DNA of 64,000 nt from Cryobacterium sp. SO2 (GTDB lineage Bacteria > Actinomycetota > Actinomycetes > Actinomycetales > Microbacteriaceae). The DNA is taken from the NCBI RefSeq assembly GCF_026151165.2, contig NZ_CP117849.1, positions 868,001 through 932,000 of the forward strand. The letters run 5' to 3'. The position numbers were made by a program, and so were the translations under genes. Under the pieces are notes generated by a model. That model was not told where the DNA came from. It worked only from the letters and a program-made list of their open reading frames with translations, and did not search any database. Positions 56,608 to 64,000 of this stretch are shown piece after piece (the stretch's first letter is position 1; every line of letters starts with the position of its first letter).

Positions 56608-56613
56608 AGTATG
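56608..56613 (-). promoter_or_regulatory. -10 hexamer of the arginase-like gene, probable leaderless start
   Basis: CATACT on the minus strand is followed by 6 nt and the GTG at 56601. Confidence 0.42.
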
Positions 56614-56675
56614 CTCCTCGGCCCCGCTCCGGCGCATCTGCCAGTTCGCGGGGTACGGGGCCGGGGCAACCCGGG

Positions 56676-57335
56676 TCAGACCGCCTGCGGCATGTCCCGG
56701 TAGCGCACGGCCGCGCTCACCGCTTCGCGCAGCTCGAACGCGTCCAGCCGCGGGCCGTAACCCGGGGTGTCGCGCTGGATGCGCCAGCTCTCGGTGAGCG
56801 GGCCGAGGTCGACAGTGTCGAAGCCGAACGTGTTCAGCAGGGCCGTGACGACCTCGCGGGAGTCGGGGTCGTTGCCGGCGATGACCAGCGCGCGCCGGTC
56901 CTCTGTGCCGGCGGGCAGGCCATCCGTGGTGAGGTCGGCGGCGTAGATGTGGTTGAACGCCTTCACCACGCGGGAATCAGGCAGCAGCTCCTGCAGCAGT
57001 TCAGCGGTGGTGGTGGTTTCTTCGTCAAGGGCGACGATGTTGCCGTCCCGCTGGGGGTAGTAGTTGTTGGTGTCGATCACGAGCTTGCCTGCCAGTTCGG
57101 CCAGCGGCAGGGTGTGGATCTGGTGCAGCGGGATGGTCACGATGACCAGGTCGCCGGCGGCGGCGGCCTCCGCGGGGAGGGCGGCGCGGGCGCGCGGGCC
57201 CAGCTCCTCGATCAAGGACTCGAGCGTGGCGGGGCCGCGGGAATTGCTCACCACGACGTCGTATCCGTTGGCCACACCGAGGCGGGCGAGTTGGCTGCCG
57301 ATATTGCCGGCACCGATGATTCCGAGAGTAGTCAT
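56676..57335 (-). CDS. NADPH-dependent F420 reductase-like dinucleotide-binding protein
   Basis: A 219-residue protein with an N-terminal Rossmann motif, TLGIIGAGNIGSQLARLGVANGYDVVVSNSRGP. The SNSRGP segment is the NADP-phosphate/F420 contact in F420H2:NADP oxidoreductases and their ProC-like relatives. VIVTIPLHQI, LVIDTNNYYPQRDG and VVKAFNHIYAADL follow the family order. Whether it uses F420 is not decidable from sequence. It lies downstream of pspA, separated by a hairpin. Confidence 0.85.
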   Translation of the reverse strand: MTTLGIIGAGNIGSQLARLGVANGYDVVVSNSRGPATLESLIEELGPRARAALPAEAAAAGDLVIVTIPLHQIHTLPLAELAGKLVIDTNNYYPQRDGNIVALDEETTTTAELLQELLPDSRVVKAFNHIYAADLTTDGLPAGTEDRRALVIAGNDPDSREVVTALLNTFGFDTVDLGPLTESWRIQRDTPGYGPRLDAFELREAVSAAVRYRDMPQAV

Positions 57336-57351
57336 GCTGGTGGCAACCAGA

Positions 57352-57380
57352 AACGGCCGCGGGATGTTCCCGCGGCCGTT
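57352..57380. terminator. Strong hairpin between pspA and the reductase-like gene
   Basis: AACGGCCGCGGGA and its exact complement enclose a 3-nt loop, a 13-bp stem just after the pspA stop on the minus strand. The following bases (TCTGG) contain little T, so it may be a partial terminator or a 3'-end stabiliser for the pspA message. Confidence 0.65.
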
Positions 57381-57395
57381 CTGGGTGACCTGGTG

Positions 57396-58127
57396 TTACT
57401 GCTCGATCGAGGAGGGCGAGCCGGCCTTGAGGGCGGCCAGTCGCGCATCCACCTCGGTGAGCTCGCCGAGGTCGTCGAGGCTCTCGAACTGCGCATCGAG
57501 GCTGGAGGCGGCGAGCTCGCTGGCGCCGCGCACCTTGGCCTCCTCGCGGCGGATCTTGTCTTCGAACCGGCTGACCTCGCTGGTCGGGTCCATGATGTCG
57601 ATGCTCTTCACGGCGTCCATCACCTGGGCCTGAGCGGCGGCGGTCTTGGAGCGTGCGATGAGCTCGTCCCGCTTGGAGGTGAGCTGACCGAGCTTGGTCT
57701 TCATGGTGTTCAGGCCGGTCTTGAGCTGCTCCACGATGGCGGTCTGGCTCGCGATCTGCGGTTCGGCGTCCTTCGCTTCCTTCTCGGACTGCAGCTGACG
57801 GCCGAGCGCCACCTTGGCGAGGTTGTCGAACTTGTCGGCGTCGACGGCGTTGCCCGCCGTGCGCAGCTCGTCGGCCTTGCGGCTCGCGGCCAGGGCCTTG
57901 CGGCCCCACTCGCCGGCGGCCTGCACGTCTTCGCGGTGATCGTCTTCGAGCAGGCGCAGATTGCCGATGGTCTCGGCGATCGCGCTCTCGGCGTCGGCGA
58001 TGCTGTTGGTGAAGTCACGCACCATCTGGTCGAGCATGAGCTTGGGGTCTTCCGCGGAGTCCAGCATCGCGTTGATGTTCGCCTTGGTGAGCTGGGCGAT
58101 GCGGCCGAAGATCGACTGCTTGGTCAT
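57396..58127 (-). CDS. pspA: PspA/IM30 (ESCRT-III-like) membrane-stress protein
   Basis: A 243-residue, almost wholly helical protein. It begins MTKQSIFGRIAQLTKANINAMLDSAEDPKLMLDQMVRDFTNSIADAESAIAETIGNLRLLED, the amphipathic membrane-binding helix and first hairpin of PspA/Vipp1. Long coiled coils (SEKEAKDAEPQIASQTAIVEQLKTGLNTMKTKLGQLTSKRDEL) follow, and a C-terminal helix ends the protein. It repairs or shields the membrane under stress by forming oligomers. AAGGACA precedes the ATG. Confidence 0.94.
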   Translation of the reverse strand: MTKQSIFGRIAQLTKANINAMLDSAEDPKLMLDQMVRDFTNSIADAESAIAETIGNLRLLEDDHREDVQAAGEWGRKALAASRKADELRTAGNAVDADKFDNLAKVALGRQLQSEKEAKDAEPQIASQTAIVEQLKTGLNTMKTKLGQLTSKRDELIARSKTAAAQAQVMDAVKSIDIMDPTSEVSRFEDKIRREEAKVRGASELAASSLDAQFESLDDLGELTEVDARLAALKAGSPSSIEQ

Positions 58128-58276
58128 GTGAGTGTCCTTTCGAGGGGTGTCAACGCTTAGAAACTACCGCGTTCGGCTCCGAAAATGCCTGCATGATCCT
58201 CAGCGCACCGCTGCCCGGCCGAATCGCCGGATAGTGTGTTTTGCACACGCCGCACCGACCTTCGAGGACCACCACC

Positions 58277-58828
58277 ATGCCCACCCCCCTGAGCTTGACG
58301 ATCGTGCCGGGCATCAACGACTCCACCGAGAAGCACTGGCAGACCCGCTGGCAGGCAACCCAGTCGGATGCGGTGCGCATCCGCCCGGCGTCGTGGGACG
58401 AACCCGATCTGGAGAACTGGATTGCGGCCGTTGACGCGGCCGTCACCACTCCGGACACCATCATCGTGGCGCACAGCCTGGGCTGCCTGGCCGTCGGGGC
58501 GTGGCTGGTGCGGAACCCCGGCCGGGTGCGTGGCGCTCTGCTGGTGGCCCCGCCCGATCGGTTCGGACCCGATTTCCCATCGGCCGCCCCGACCTTCCGG
58601 CAGGCCGAACCGGCCGTGCTCGGCACCCCGGCCCTGGTGGTTGCCAGCGCCGATGACCCCTACTGTGCTCTCGGAATCGCGCGCACCCTCGCGGCATCCT
58701 GGGGCGCCGGGTTTGTCGAGGTGGGCAACCTGGGTCACATCAACATCGCCAGCAAGCTCGGCGCGTGGCCGGCCGGCCGCACCCTGCTCGATGAGTTCGC
58801 CGAGAGCCTGGCCGGGATGGTGCGCTGA
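58277..58828 (+). CDS. RBBP9/YdeN-type serine hydrolase
   Basis: A 183-residue small alpha/beta hydrolase. IVPGINDSTEKHWQTRWQ is the family's opening (GWxxSxxxHWQ-like), and the nucleophile Ser is in IIVAHSLGCLAVGAWLV. Asp is in ASADDPYCALGIARTLA and His in EVGNLGHINIASKLGAWPAG. The natural substrate of this family is unknown. GAGGA lies 8 nt before the ATG at 58277. It heads a run of four genes with overlapping starts and stops. Confidence 0.9.
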   Translation: MPTPLSLTIVPGINDSTEKHWQTRWQATQSDAVRIRPASWDEPDLENWIAAVDAAVTTPDTIIVAHSLGCLAVGAWLVRNPGRVRGALLVAPPDRFGPDFPSAAPTFRQAEPAVLGTPALVVASADDPYCALGIARTLAASWGAGFVEVGNLGHINIASKLGAWPAGRTLLDEFAESLAGMVR

Positions 58829-60159
58829 TGACCGACCCGGATGTGCTCACCCGCCAGACCGTCGACCTGCTGCGCGACCTCATCCGCAACGCCTGCGTGA
58901 ATGACGGCACCCCGGACTCCGGCGGGGAGATCCGCAGCGTGCGCACCCTGGAGGGGTTCTTCGCCGGCTCGGGGCTCGACCTCGAGGTGGTGGAACCGCA
59001 CCCGGGGCGGGCATCGCTGATCGCGCGCATCCGCGGCACCGACCCGGCCGCACCATCGCTCGCTCTGGTCGGCCACATCGACGTGGTCCCGGTGGACAGG
59101 GACGGTTGGAGCCGGGATCCGTTCGCCGCCGAACTCGTGGACGGGGAGATCTGGGGCCGGGGAGCCCTCGACATGCTCTATCTCACCGCGAGCTACGCCG
59201 TCGTGATCCGTGACCTGGCGATGGGCCCGTTCCGGCCGCGCGGCGACCTGATCTTCGCGGCCGTGGCCGACGAGGAAAGCGGCAGCCGGTACGGGGTGGG
59301 CTGGCTCACCGAGCACCGGCTCGACCTCATCGACGCCGACTTCGTGCTCACCGAATCCGGCGGGGCGCCCGTTGGCGTGCGGCCGTCGATCACCACCACG
59401 GTGGGGGAGAAGGGCATCGCCGGCCGGCGCCTGGTGGTGCACGGCACGCCAGGACACGGCTCCGCCCCCTGGGGTGCCCGCAACGCCGCCGTGACCGCGG
59501 CCGAAGCCGTGCTGCGGCTCGCGCGCTTCGAAGCGCCCGTGCAGATCACCGCCGACTGGCGGCACTACGTATCGGTGCTCGGCCTCCCCGCCGAACTGGC
59601 CGAGCGGCTCACCGACCCGGCCCGCATCGACGGCGCCGTGCACGAGCTGGGCAGCCTGGCCGGCTTCGCCCACGCCTCCAGCCACACCACCATCTCGCCC
59701 AACATCGTGCACGCCGGCGAGAAGGAGAACGTCATCCCTTCGCTGGCCACCGTGGACCTCGACATCCGGGTGCTGCCCGGCATCGACGCCACGCACGTGG
59801 ACGCCTACCTGCGCCAGGCGCTCGGCGACCTGATGGTCGACATCGAGATCGTCGGCGACAGGTTCGAGGCCGCCACCCGCTCGCCCGTCGACACCCCGCT
59901 GTTCGCCGCGCTCAGTTCGGCCGTCGCACGCGCCTACCCGAACGCCGATCTGCTGCCGGTGCTCAGCGTCGGCGGATCCGACGCCAGGTTCTACCGTCGC
60001 CGCGGCATCCCCGCCTACGGGTTCGGCCTGCTCAGCCCGCGCTGGGACTACGGCACCTTCCGGATGCTGTTCCACGGCAACGACGAACGCATCGACGTGG
60101 CCTCAATCGCCCTCACCGTAGCCGCGCTCGACTTCACCGTGCGGGAGGTGCTCGCGTGA
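58828..60159 (+). CDS. M20/M25/M40-family metallohydrolase
   Basis: A 443-residue dizinc hydrolase of the ArgE/DapE/CPG2 group. LVGHIDVVPVDRDGW carries the first His and Asp, WGRGALDMLY the bridging Asp, and AVADEESGSRYGVGWL the catalytic Glu pair. The lid domain starts at GEKGIAGRRLVVHGTPGHGSAPWGARNAAV with the dimer-interface His. GGSDARFYRRRGIPAYGFG resembles the ACY1L2/DapE C-terminal zinc site. It would cleave an N-acyl or peptide bond. The ATG overlaps the stop of the preceding gene (TGATG). Confidence 0.92.
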   Translation: MTDPDVLTRQTVDLLRDLIRNACVNDGTPDSGGEIRSVRTLEGFFAGSGLDLEVVEPHPGRASLIARIRGTDPAAPSLALVGHIDVVPVDRDGWSRDPFAAELVDGEIWGRGALDMLYLTASYAVVIRDLAMGPFRPRGDLIFAAVADEESGSRYGVGWLTEHRLDLIDADFVLTESGGAPVGVRPSITTTVGEKGIAGRRLVVHGTPGHGSAPWGARNAAVTAAEAVLRLARFEAPVQITADWRHYVSVLGLPAELAERLTDPARIDGAVHELGSLAGFAHASSHTTISPNIVHAGEKENVIPSLATVDLDIRVLPGIDATHVDAYLRQALGDLMVDIEIVGDRFEAATRSPVDTPLFAALSSAVARAYPNADLLPVLSVGGSDARFYRRRGIPAYGFGLLSPRWDYGTFRMLFHGNDERIDVASIALTVAALDFTVREVLA

Positions 60160-60656
60160 CCACCGAAACCGGAAACGTGCAGCTGCACACCGTCGACTGG
60201 ACCGACCCGCGCGCCGCCCTGCTCCGGGCGGCCATGGACGAGGAAGTCATGCCGCGCTACGCGGACCGTTTCGAGAACGTGAGCGCGGAGGAGGATGCCG
60301 CCCGGGATGCTGCGTTCGCCATCGACCCGGCCACCATGGTGCTCACCCTCATCGCCACCGTCGACGGGGTGCCCGCCGCCCACGCCGCGCTGCGTATGCT
60401 CGGTGAAGAATATGAACTCAAGCGTCTGGTCACCCTCGCGGAGTACCGTGGCCGCGGCCTCAGCAAGGCGCTCATCCGGGCGGTCGAGGACGCCGCATCC
60501 GCCCGCGGCGCCCGCCGCCTGATCCTGCAGACCGGCGACCGCCAGCCGGAGGCCGTGCGCCTCTACGAGCACCTCGGCTACACGCCCATCCCGATCTACC
60601 CGCCGTACGAAGCGATCTGGTTCTCGCTGTGCTACGAACGGATGCTGCCCGCATGA
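60156..60656 (+). CDS. GNAT-family N-acetyltransferase
   Basis: A 166-residue protein. AHAALRMLGEEYELKRLVTLAEYRGRGLSKALIRAVEDAASARGARRLILQTGDRQPEAVRLYEHLGYTPIPIYPPY contains the acetyl-CoA loop (YRGRGLS) and the typical Tyr/His ending. The ELKRL segment replaces the more usual ELKRLYV of MnaT/YncA-like enzymes. The acceptor is unknown; overlap with the upstream M20 gene (GTGA) and downstream oxidase gene (ATGA) suggests a shared pathway. Confidence 0.9.
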   Translation: MTTETGNVQLHTVDWTDPRAALLRAAMDEEVMPRYADRFENVSAEEDAARDAAFAIDPATMVLTLIATVDGVPAAHAALRMLGEEYELKRLVTLAEYRGRGLSKALIRAVEDAASARGARRLILQTGDRQPEAVRLYEHLGYTPIPIYPPYEAIWFSLCYERMLPA

Positions 60657-61762
60657 TCACCCGCGTCGACACCCTGGTGATCGGCGGCGGCGCCATGGGC
60701 TCCGCGGCCGCCTGGGAGCTGGCCCGCCGCGGCCGCGAGGTGACCCTGCTCGAACGGTTCCAGCCCGGGCACACCAACGGCGCCTCTCACGGAGCGTCCC
60801 GCAACTTCAACCTCAGCTACTCCGACCCCACCTATGTGGCGATGCTCGTGGAGGCGCTGCGGCTCTGGCGCGAGCTCGAGGATGAAACCGACACGGGGCT
60901 GCTCGAGCAGGTGGGCCTGGTCAACCACGGCCAGGGCCAGCCGTTCGGGCAGGTGCACGCCGCCCTCAGCGGGGTGGGCTTCGACCCGGAGATGCTGTCG
61001 GTGGACGCGGCGCAGGAGCGCTGGCCGGGCATCCGGTTCGACACCGAGGTGCTCTACACGCCGGAGGCCGGTCGGCTGAACGCGAACGCATCGGTGACGG
61101 CCCTGCAACGGGCGGCCGCCGCCCGCGGCGCCCGTATCGAGCACGGCCTGCCCGCCACCAGCCTCACCGTGCAGGGCGACGACAGCGTGCTGGTGACGAC
61201 CGAGAGTGAACAGTTCCAGGCCCGCCGCGCGATCGTCACTCTCGGCGCCTGGACCAGCTCGTTGCTCGGCGGCCTGCTGCCGCTGCCGCGGTTGGTGGTG
61301 ACTCAGGAACAGCCTGCGCACTTCGCCGCCCTCGACACGAGGTTCACCTGGCCGGGCTTCAACCACGGCTACCGGCCCGGCACCGCCGGCTACGAGTACT
61401 GGCGTTCACCCGTGTACGGCATGCACACGCCCGGGGAGGGCATCAAGGCCGGCTGGCACGGCGTGGGCTCTGTGGTCGACCCCGATCACCGCGACTTCAC
61501 CTCGGAGCCCGACCAGCTGCTGGCGCTCCGGCGCTACGCACGGGAGTGGCTGCCCGGCGCCGACCCGGACGACTTCACTGAGATCAGCTGCACCTACACG
61601 ACCACCCCGGACGAGAACTTCGTGCTCGACCGCCGGGGCCCCGTGATTGTCGGCGCGGGCTTCTCCGGCCATGGCTTCAAGTTCACCCCCACCGTCGGCC
61701 GCATCCTCGCGGACCTCACCGTGGGCGTGCCCGCCCCGGCCCTGTTCGCGCTCGGGCGGTAG
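60653..61762 (+). CDS. Sarcosine/N-methyl-amino-acid oxidase-like flavoenzyme (SolA family)
   Basis: A 369-residue FAD-dependent amine oxidase. It begins TLVIGGGAMGSAAAWELARRGREVTLLERFQPGHTNGASHGASRNFN, the nucleotide site plus the flavin-binding HGxSR motif of MSOX/SolA. The Cys in ISCTYTTTPDENFVLDRRG is positioned to attach FAD covalently. GFSGHGFKFTPTVGRILADL closes the protein. It would oxidise a secondary or N-methylated amino acid to imine plus H2O2. The ATG at 60653 overlaps the GNAT stop. Confidence 0.92.
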   Translation: MITRVDTLVIGGGAMGSAAAWELARRGREVTLLERFQPGHTNGASHGASRNFNLSYSDPTYVAMLVEALRLWRELEDETDTGLLEQVGLVNHGQGQPFGQVHAALSGVGFDPEMLSVDAAQERWPGIRFDTEVLYTPEAGRLNANASVTALQRAAAARGARIEHGLPATSLTVQGDDSVLVTTESEQFQARRAIVTLGAWTSSLLGGLLPLPRLVVTQEQPAHFAALDTRFTWPGFNHGYRPGTAGYEYWRSPVYGMHTPGEGIKAGWHGVGSVVDPDHRDFTSEPDQLLALRRYAREWLPGADPDDFTEISCTYTTTPDENFVLDRRGPVIVGAGFSGHGFKFTPTVGRILADLTVGVPAPALFALGR

Positions 61763-61775
61763 CCGGGAGCGTTCG

Positions 61776-61841
61776 CGCCCAGTTGCCGCAAAGTGCCCCT
61801 TCCCGGCGCCGGAAGGGGGGATTTGCCGCAAGTCGACGAAG
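61776..61841. repeat. Nested palindrome, family B copy 2
   Basis: Left arm TTGCCGCAAAGTGCCCCTT and right arm beginning AAGGGGGGATTTGCCGCAAG pair imperfectly around a GC loop; CCCCTTCC/GGAAGGGG pairs perfectly. A 30-bp left segment (61776-61805) is identical to that of the adjacent copy 3, offset by 73 bp, so this is a tandem duplication. Confidence 0.82.
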
Positions 61842-61848
61842 GACTCTT

Positions 61849-61911
61849 CGCCCAGTTGCCGCAAAGTGCCCCTTCCCGCTCGTCGAAGGGGTCATTTGCG
61901 GCAAGTCGGGG
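61849..61911. repeat. Nested palindrome, family B copy 3
   Basis: TTGCCGCAAA pairs perfectly with TTTGCGGCAA, and CCCCTTC with GAAGGGG, around a 9-nt loop. The right arm TTTGCGGCAAGTCG matches copy 1 at 54.8 kb. Together with copy 2 it fills the gap between the convergent oxidase and TPM genes. Confidence 0.82.
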
Positions 61912-61930
61912 CTCGCCAGGCGCCGGCCGG

Positions 61931-64000
61931 TTAGAAGCGCCCGCCGCCGCCGCGCCGGCCACGGGTGCCGCTGCCGCCGAAGCTGCCGGGGCTGCGGCCG
62001 CCGCCACCGAAACCGCCGCCGCTGCTGCGCCGACCGCCGCCGCCGCCCATCCCGCCGAAGCCGCCGCCACCGCCGCCACCGAACAGACCGCCGCCGCCCC
62101 CGAGCACCTGGCCGATCAGGATGCCGCCGAGCACGGCGCCCATCGAGCCATTGCTGCCGCCGCGCCTGCTGGTCCCGCCGCCGCCGAAGAAGTCGCCGAA
62201 ATCGTCGTTGTTCGAGAAGCTGTCCACATCGCGCCGGGCCATGGCGCCGGCCTCCGCGGCCAGCGAGCCGGCCCGCTGGGAGACGGCCAGGGCCGCGGCC
62301 GGGTCAGTCGCCACGAGGGAATCGGCCTGGGCGGTGAGGCGGCTGGCCTCGGCCAGCCGGGTGCGCGCCTCCGCCCCGACGGCGCCGCGCCTGGCGGTGA
62401 TGAAATCATCCGCCGCCGACACCTGGCTGCGCGCGGCCTGCAGGCTCTGCGCCAAAGCCGCCTGCAGTCGCTGCGCCTGCAGCTGGGCATCGCGCACACC
62501 CTGGAGCGCGGCATCCATGGTGGCGTTCGTGGCCTCGAGGGTCTGCAAGAGCTCGAGGGGGTTCACCGGCGGCGCCGCCAGCCGGGCACGCACCTCGGCG
62601 AGGGTCTGCTCAGTGCGCTCGATCACGCCGGGCGACAACGCGGGCAACGTGCGGGCGGTGACCAAATCGGTGTCCAGGTCGGCGAGCACCGCGGGGATGC
62701 CGGCTTCCGCCCGCTGCAGATCGGCGGCCAGCCTGTCGACGGCGTCGGTGAGTAGGTTGGCCTGGTCGACGGCCTCCTCCGCGGCCCGGATGTCGACGGC
62801 GGCGGCGCTCGCTTCGCCGGCGGCGAGCCGGGCGCGGGCCTCGGCCAGCGCATTGGTGGCGAAGGTGAGTCGTTCGGCGGCCTGGTCCGGGTTGTCGGCG
62901 ACGGTGTCCAGCGCCGCGGCCGTGTACCGGGTCGAGAGGTCTGCCACCGTGGCCTCGGCCTGGTCCAGGCGGGTGTCGATGGCCGCCAGTTCGGTCGCCA
63001 GCGTCGCGGCCGCTGCCGGAGCGTTGGCCTCGAGTTGGCGCAGCTCGTCGAAGTCGGCGGCCTGCTCGTCGAGGGCATGGTTGGCCTCTGCGCACAGCGC
63101 GATGATCTGTCGGTACCAGGCTCGCACCTGCTCCTCGGTGTCGGGCTCGGCGTCGTCGAGACGCTGTTGCAGGGTGAACGCGTCGGCCAGTTTCGCCGAG
63201 GCGATGCCCACGGCCGCCTGGAACGGTTCGGCCGCCGCGGTGCCGTACTGGGCGACGGCGAAGCCCACCTCCTGACCGCTGGTCTTGATCGCGTCATCGG
63301 TCTCGATCAGGGCGCTGGATGCCTCCCGTTTCAGCTCCGCGGTCGGCACGTCGGCACCCGGCTGCCCCGGGCCGGCGAGGGGCGCCGTGCCGCGGCGGCG
63401 CAGCAGCACGATCACGATCACGATGATGCCGGCGACCACCGCGAGCACCAGCAGCACCGCGATCCAGAGCGGGAACCCGCCGCCGGAACTCGGGCTGGCA
63501 TCACCCGGGGTGACGACAGGGTCCGACAGCGGTTCGCCGGCCACGCTCTGCTGCATCGCCGTCGCGCCGTTGATAGCGGCGCCGGCCCAATCGTTCTCGC
63601 GCAGCGACGGTTCGATGGCGGTGTTCTGCACCTCGGCCAGCTGGGCATCGTCGAGCACAAAATCGGATGCGACGGACAGCTGATACTGCCTGGCATCCGT
63701 GGCCACGGCCAGCAGCACGTCGTTGTCACCGAAGCCGTTGTTCACGGCGGTCTGGTCCGCCCAGGTCGACGTGTCGTCGACACCGTCGAAGCTCGACACA
63801 TAGGCCACGAACAGGTCGATCTGAGTGTCGGCGAAGAGGGCGTCCAGCGCGGCGACGACCTCGGCTTCCCGGTCGCCGAGCGCACCCACGGTATCGACGA
63901 TGTGGCTCTCCCCGAACGTCACCGGGTCGTCCGCCCTGGCGGCGAGGGGCTCGCCGAGCCCGCCGAGCACCCCGGCGCCCAGGAGCACCGCACCGGCCAC
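61931..64000 (-). CDS. TPM-domain protein with Gly-rich C-terminus, 5' end at window edge
   Basis: At least 689 residues, probably with a little more N-terminal sequence outside the window. A hydrophobic start (AVLLGAGVLGGLGEPLAARADDP) looks like the end of a signal peptide. The TPM domain follows (HIVDTVGALGDREAEVVAALDALFADTQIDLFVAYVSSFDG, DNDVLLAVATDARQYQLSV). A transmembrane helix, PLWIAVLLVLAVVAGIIVIVIVLLRRR, then about 330 residues of helical Ala/Glu-rich coiled coil come next. The tail is low-complexity Gly/Ser/Arg (SRRGGSNGSMG to RGRRGGGGRF). TPM proteins act in membrane or photosystem maintenance in other phyla; here the layout suggests an envelope protein with a cytoplasmic coiled coil. 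Confidence 0.87.
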   Translation of the reverse strand: MAGAVLLGAGVLGGLGEPLAARADDPVTFGESHIVDTVGALGDREAEVVAALDALFADTQIDLFVAYVSSFDGVDDTSTWADQTAVNNGFGDNDVLLAVATDARQYQLSVASDFVLDDAQLAEVQNTAIEPSLRENDWAGAAINGATAMQQSVAGEPLSDPVVTPGDASPSSGGGFPLWIAVLLVLAVVAGIIVIVIVLLRRRGTAPLAGPGQPGADVPTAELKREASSALIETDDAIKTSGQEVGFAVAQYGTAAAEPFQAAVGIASAKLADAFTLQQRLDDAEPDTEEQVRAWYRQIIALCAEANHALDEQAADFDELRQLEANAPAAAATLATELAAIDTRLDQAEATVADLSTRYTAAALDTVADNPDQAAERLTFATNALAEARARLAAGEASAAAVDIRAAEEAVDQANLLTDAVDRLAADLQRAEAGIPAVLADLDTDLVTARTLPALSPGVIERTEQTLAEVRARLAAPPVNPLELLQTLEATNATMDAALQGVRDAQLQAQRLQAALAQSLQAARSQVSAADDFITARRGAVGAEARTRLAEASRLTAQADSLVATDPAAALAVSQRAGSLAAEAGAMARRDVDSFSNNDDFGDFFGGGGTSRRGGSNGSMGAVLGGILIGQVLGGGGGLFGGGGGGGFGGMGGGGGRRSSGGGFGGGGRSPGSFGGSGTRGRRGGGGRF

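Noticed and set aside
61776..61911. CRISPR-like repeat-spacer pattern.
   Set aside because: There are only two tandem units of an imperfect palindrome, spaces are unequal in nature, and no cas genes are present.
1..64000. tRNA, rRNA, insertion sequences, integrases or prophage genes.
   Set aside because: None is recognisable. No cloverleaf-like segment, transposase motif or terminal inverted repeat with a target duplication was found by eye.

Overview
The window is a 64 kb, roughly 69 % GC, gene-dense bacterial chromosome segment. The gene set points to an actinobacterium of the Microbacteriaceae, with Cryobacterium or a close relative as my best guess: a fused Kgd-type 2-oxoglutarate decarboxylase/dehydrogenase, a SigR/RsrA redox sigma/anti-sigma pair, GuaB1, an RsgA with the DESSVR(I/V)RP N-terminus, and many genes that appear to be leaderless. 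I see no rRNA, tRNA, transposase, phage gene, CRISPR array or origin. This is ordinary chromosomal backbone with some accessory islands.

Layout. 1-1.3 kb: the 3' end of a peptide ABC importer (two ATPases). 1.3-5.2 kb: bcp, rsgA and aroA on the minus strand, back to back with sigR-rsrA; an exact GGAAT-N18-GTT SigR-type promoter overlaps the aroA start codon. 5.2-9.1 kb: an Asp23/GlsB cell-envelope stress group and an MMPL exporter. 9.1-17.1 kb: kgd, guaB1 and a pair of CNNM/CorC-like membrane CBS proteins. 17-23.4 kb: housekeeping enzymes (HAD, VOC, Old Yellow Enzyme, NAD(P)HX dehydratase, GT87-like protein, thiamine-binding protein, MFS). 23.4-26.6 kb: a histidine kinase, a kinase-like protein without the kinase signature residues, and a LuxR-type response regulator in one operon. 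26.6-33.5 kb: membrane proteins, metY-metX, an acyltransferase and an SDR.

33.5-42 kb is a propionate/2-methylcitrate island. prpE, a DUF485 protein and an acetate/propionate symporter (minus) diverge from a GntR regulator, prpD, prpB and prpC (plus). Two identical TTGTGTATACA operators lie in opposite orientation 62 bp apart in the shared control region. 42-49.4 kb holds DNA repair (ung), MOSC, phosphoribosyltransferase, S51 peptidase, GNAT, SDR and amidase genes. 49.4-53.2 kb is a peroxide/iron island: a Fur-family regulator behind a perfect 9-5-9 Fur-type box, a clade-3-like catalase, a previously easy-to-miss 55-residue repetitive peptide, and a siderophore-interacting reductase behind a DtxR/IdeR-like box. 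53.2-64 kb holds a flavoprotein disulfide reductase, a crotonase, an arginase-like enzyme, PspA, a tightly overlapping four-gene operon ending in a SolA-like amine oxidase, and a TPM-domain protein cut by the window end.

Two sequence-level themes run across the window. First, at least sixteen genes have a -10 hexamer (TANNNT or CATACT/CAGAAT) exactly 6-7 nt before the start codon, which predicts leaderless transcription; at two divergent gene pairs the opposing -10 elements overlap. Second, three families of nested double palindromes (about 49-69 bp) sit near gene 3' ends. One family recurs at 9.06 and 55.70 kb with compensatory base-pair changes, and another occurs three times (54.75, 61.78 and 61.85 kb).
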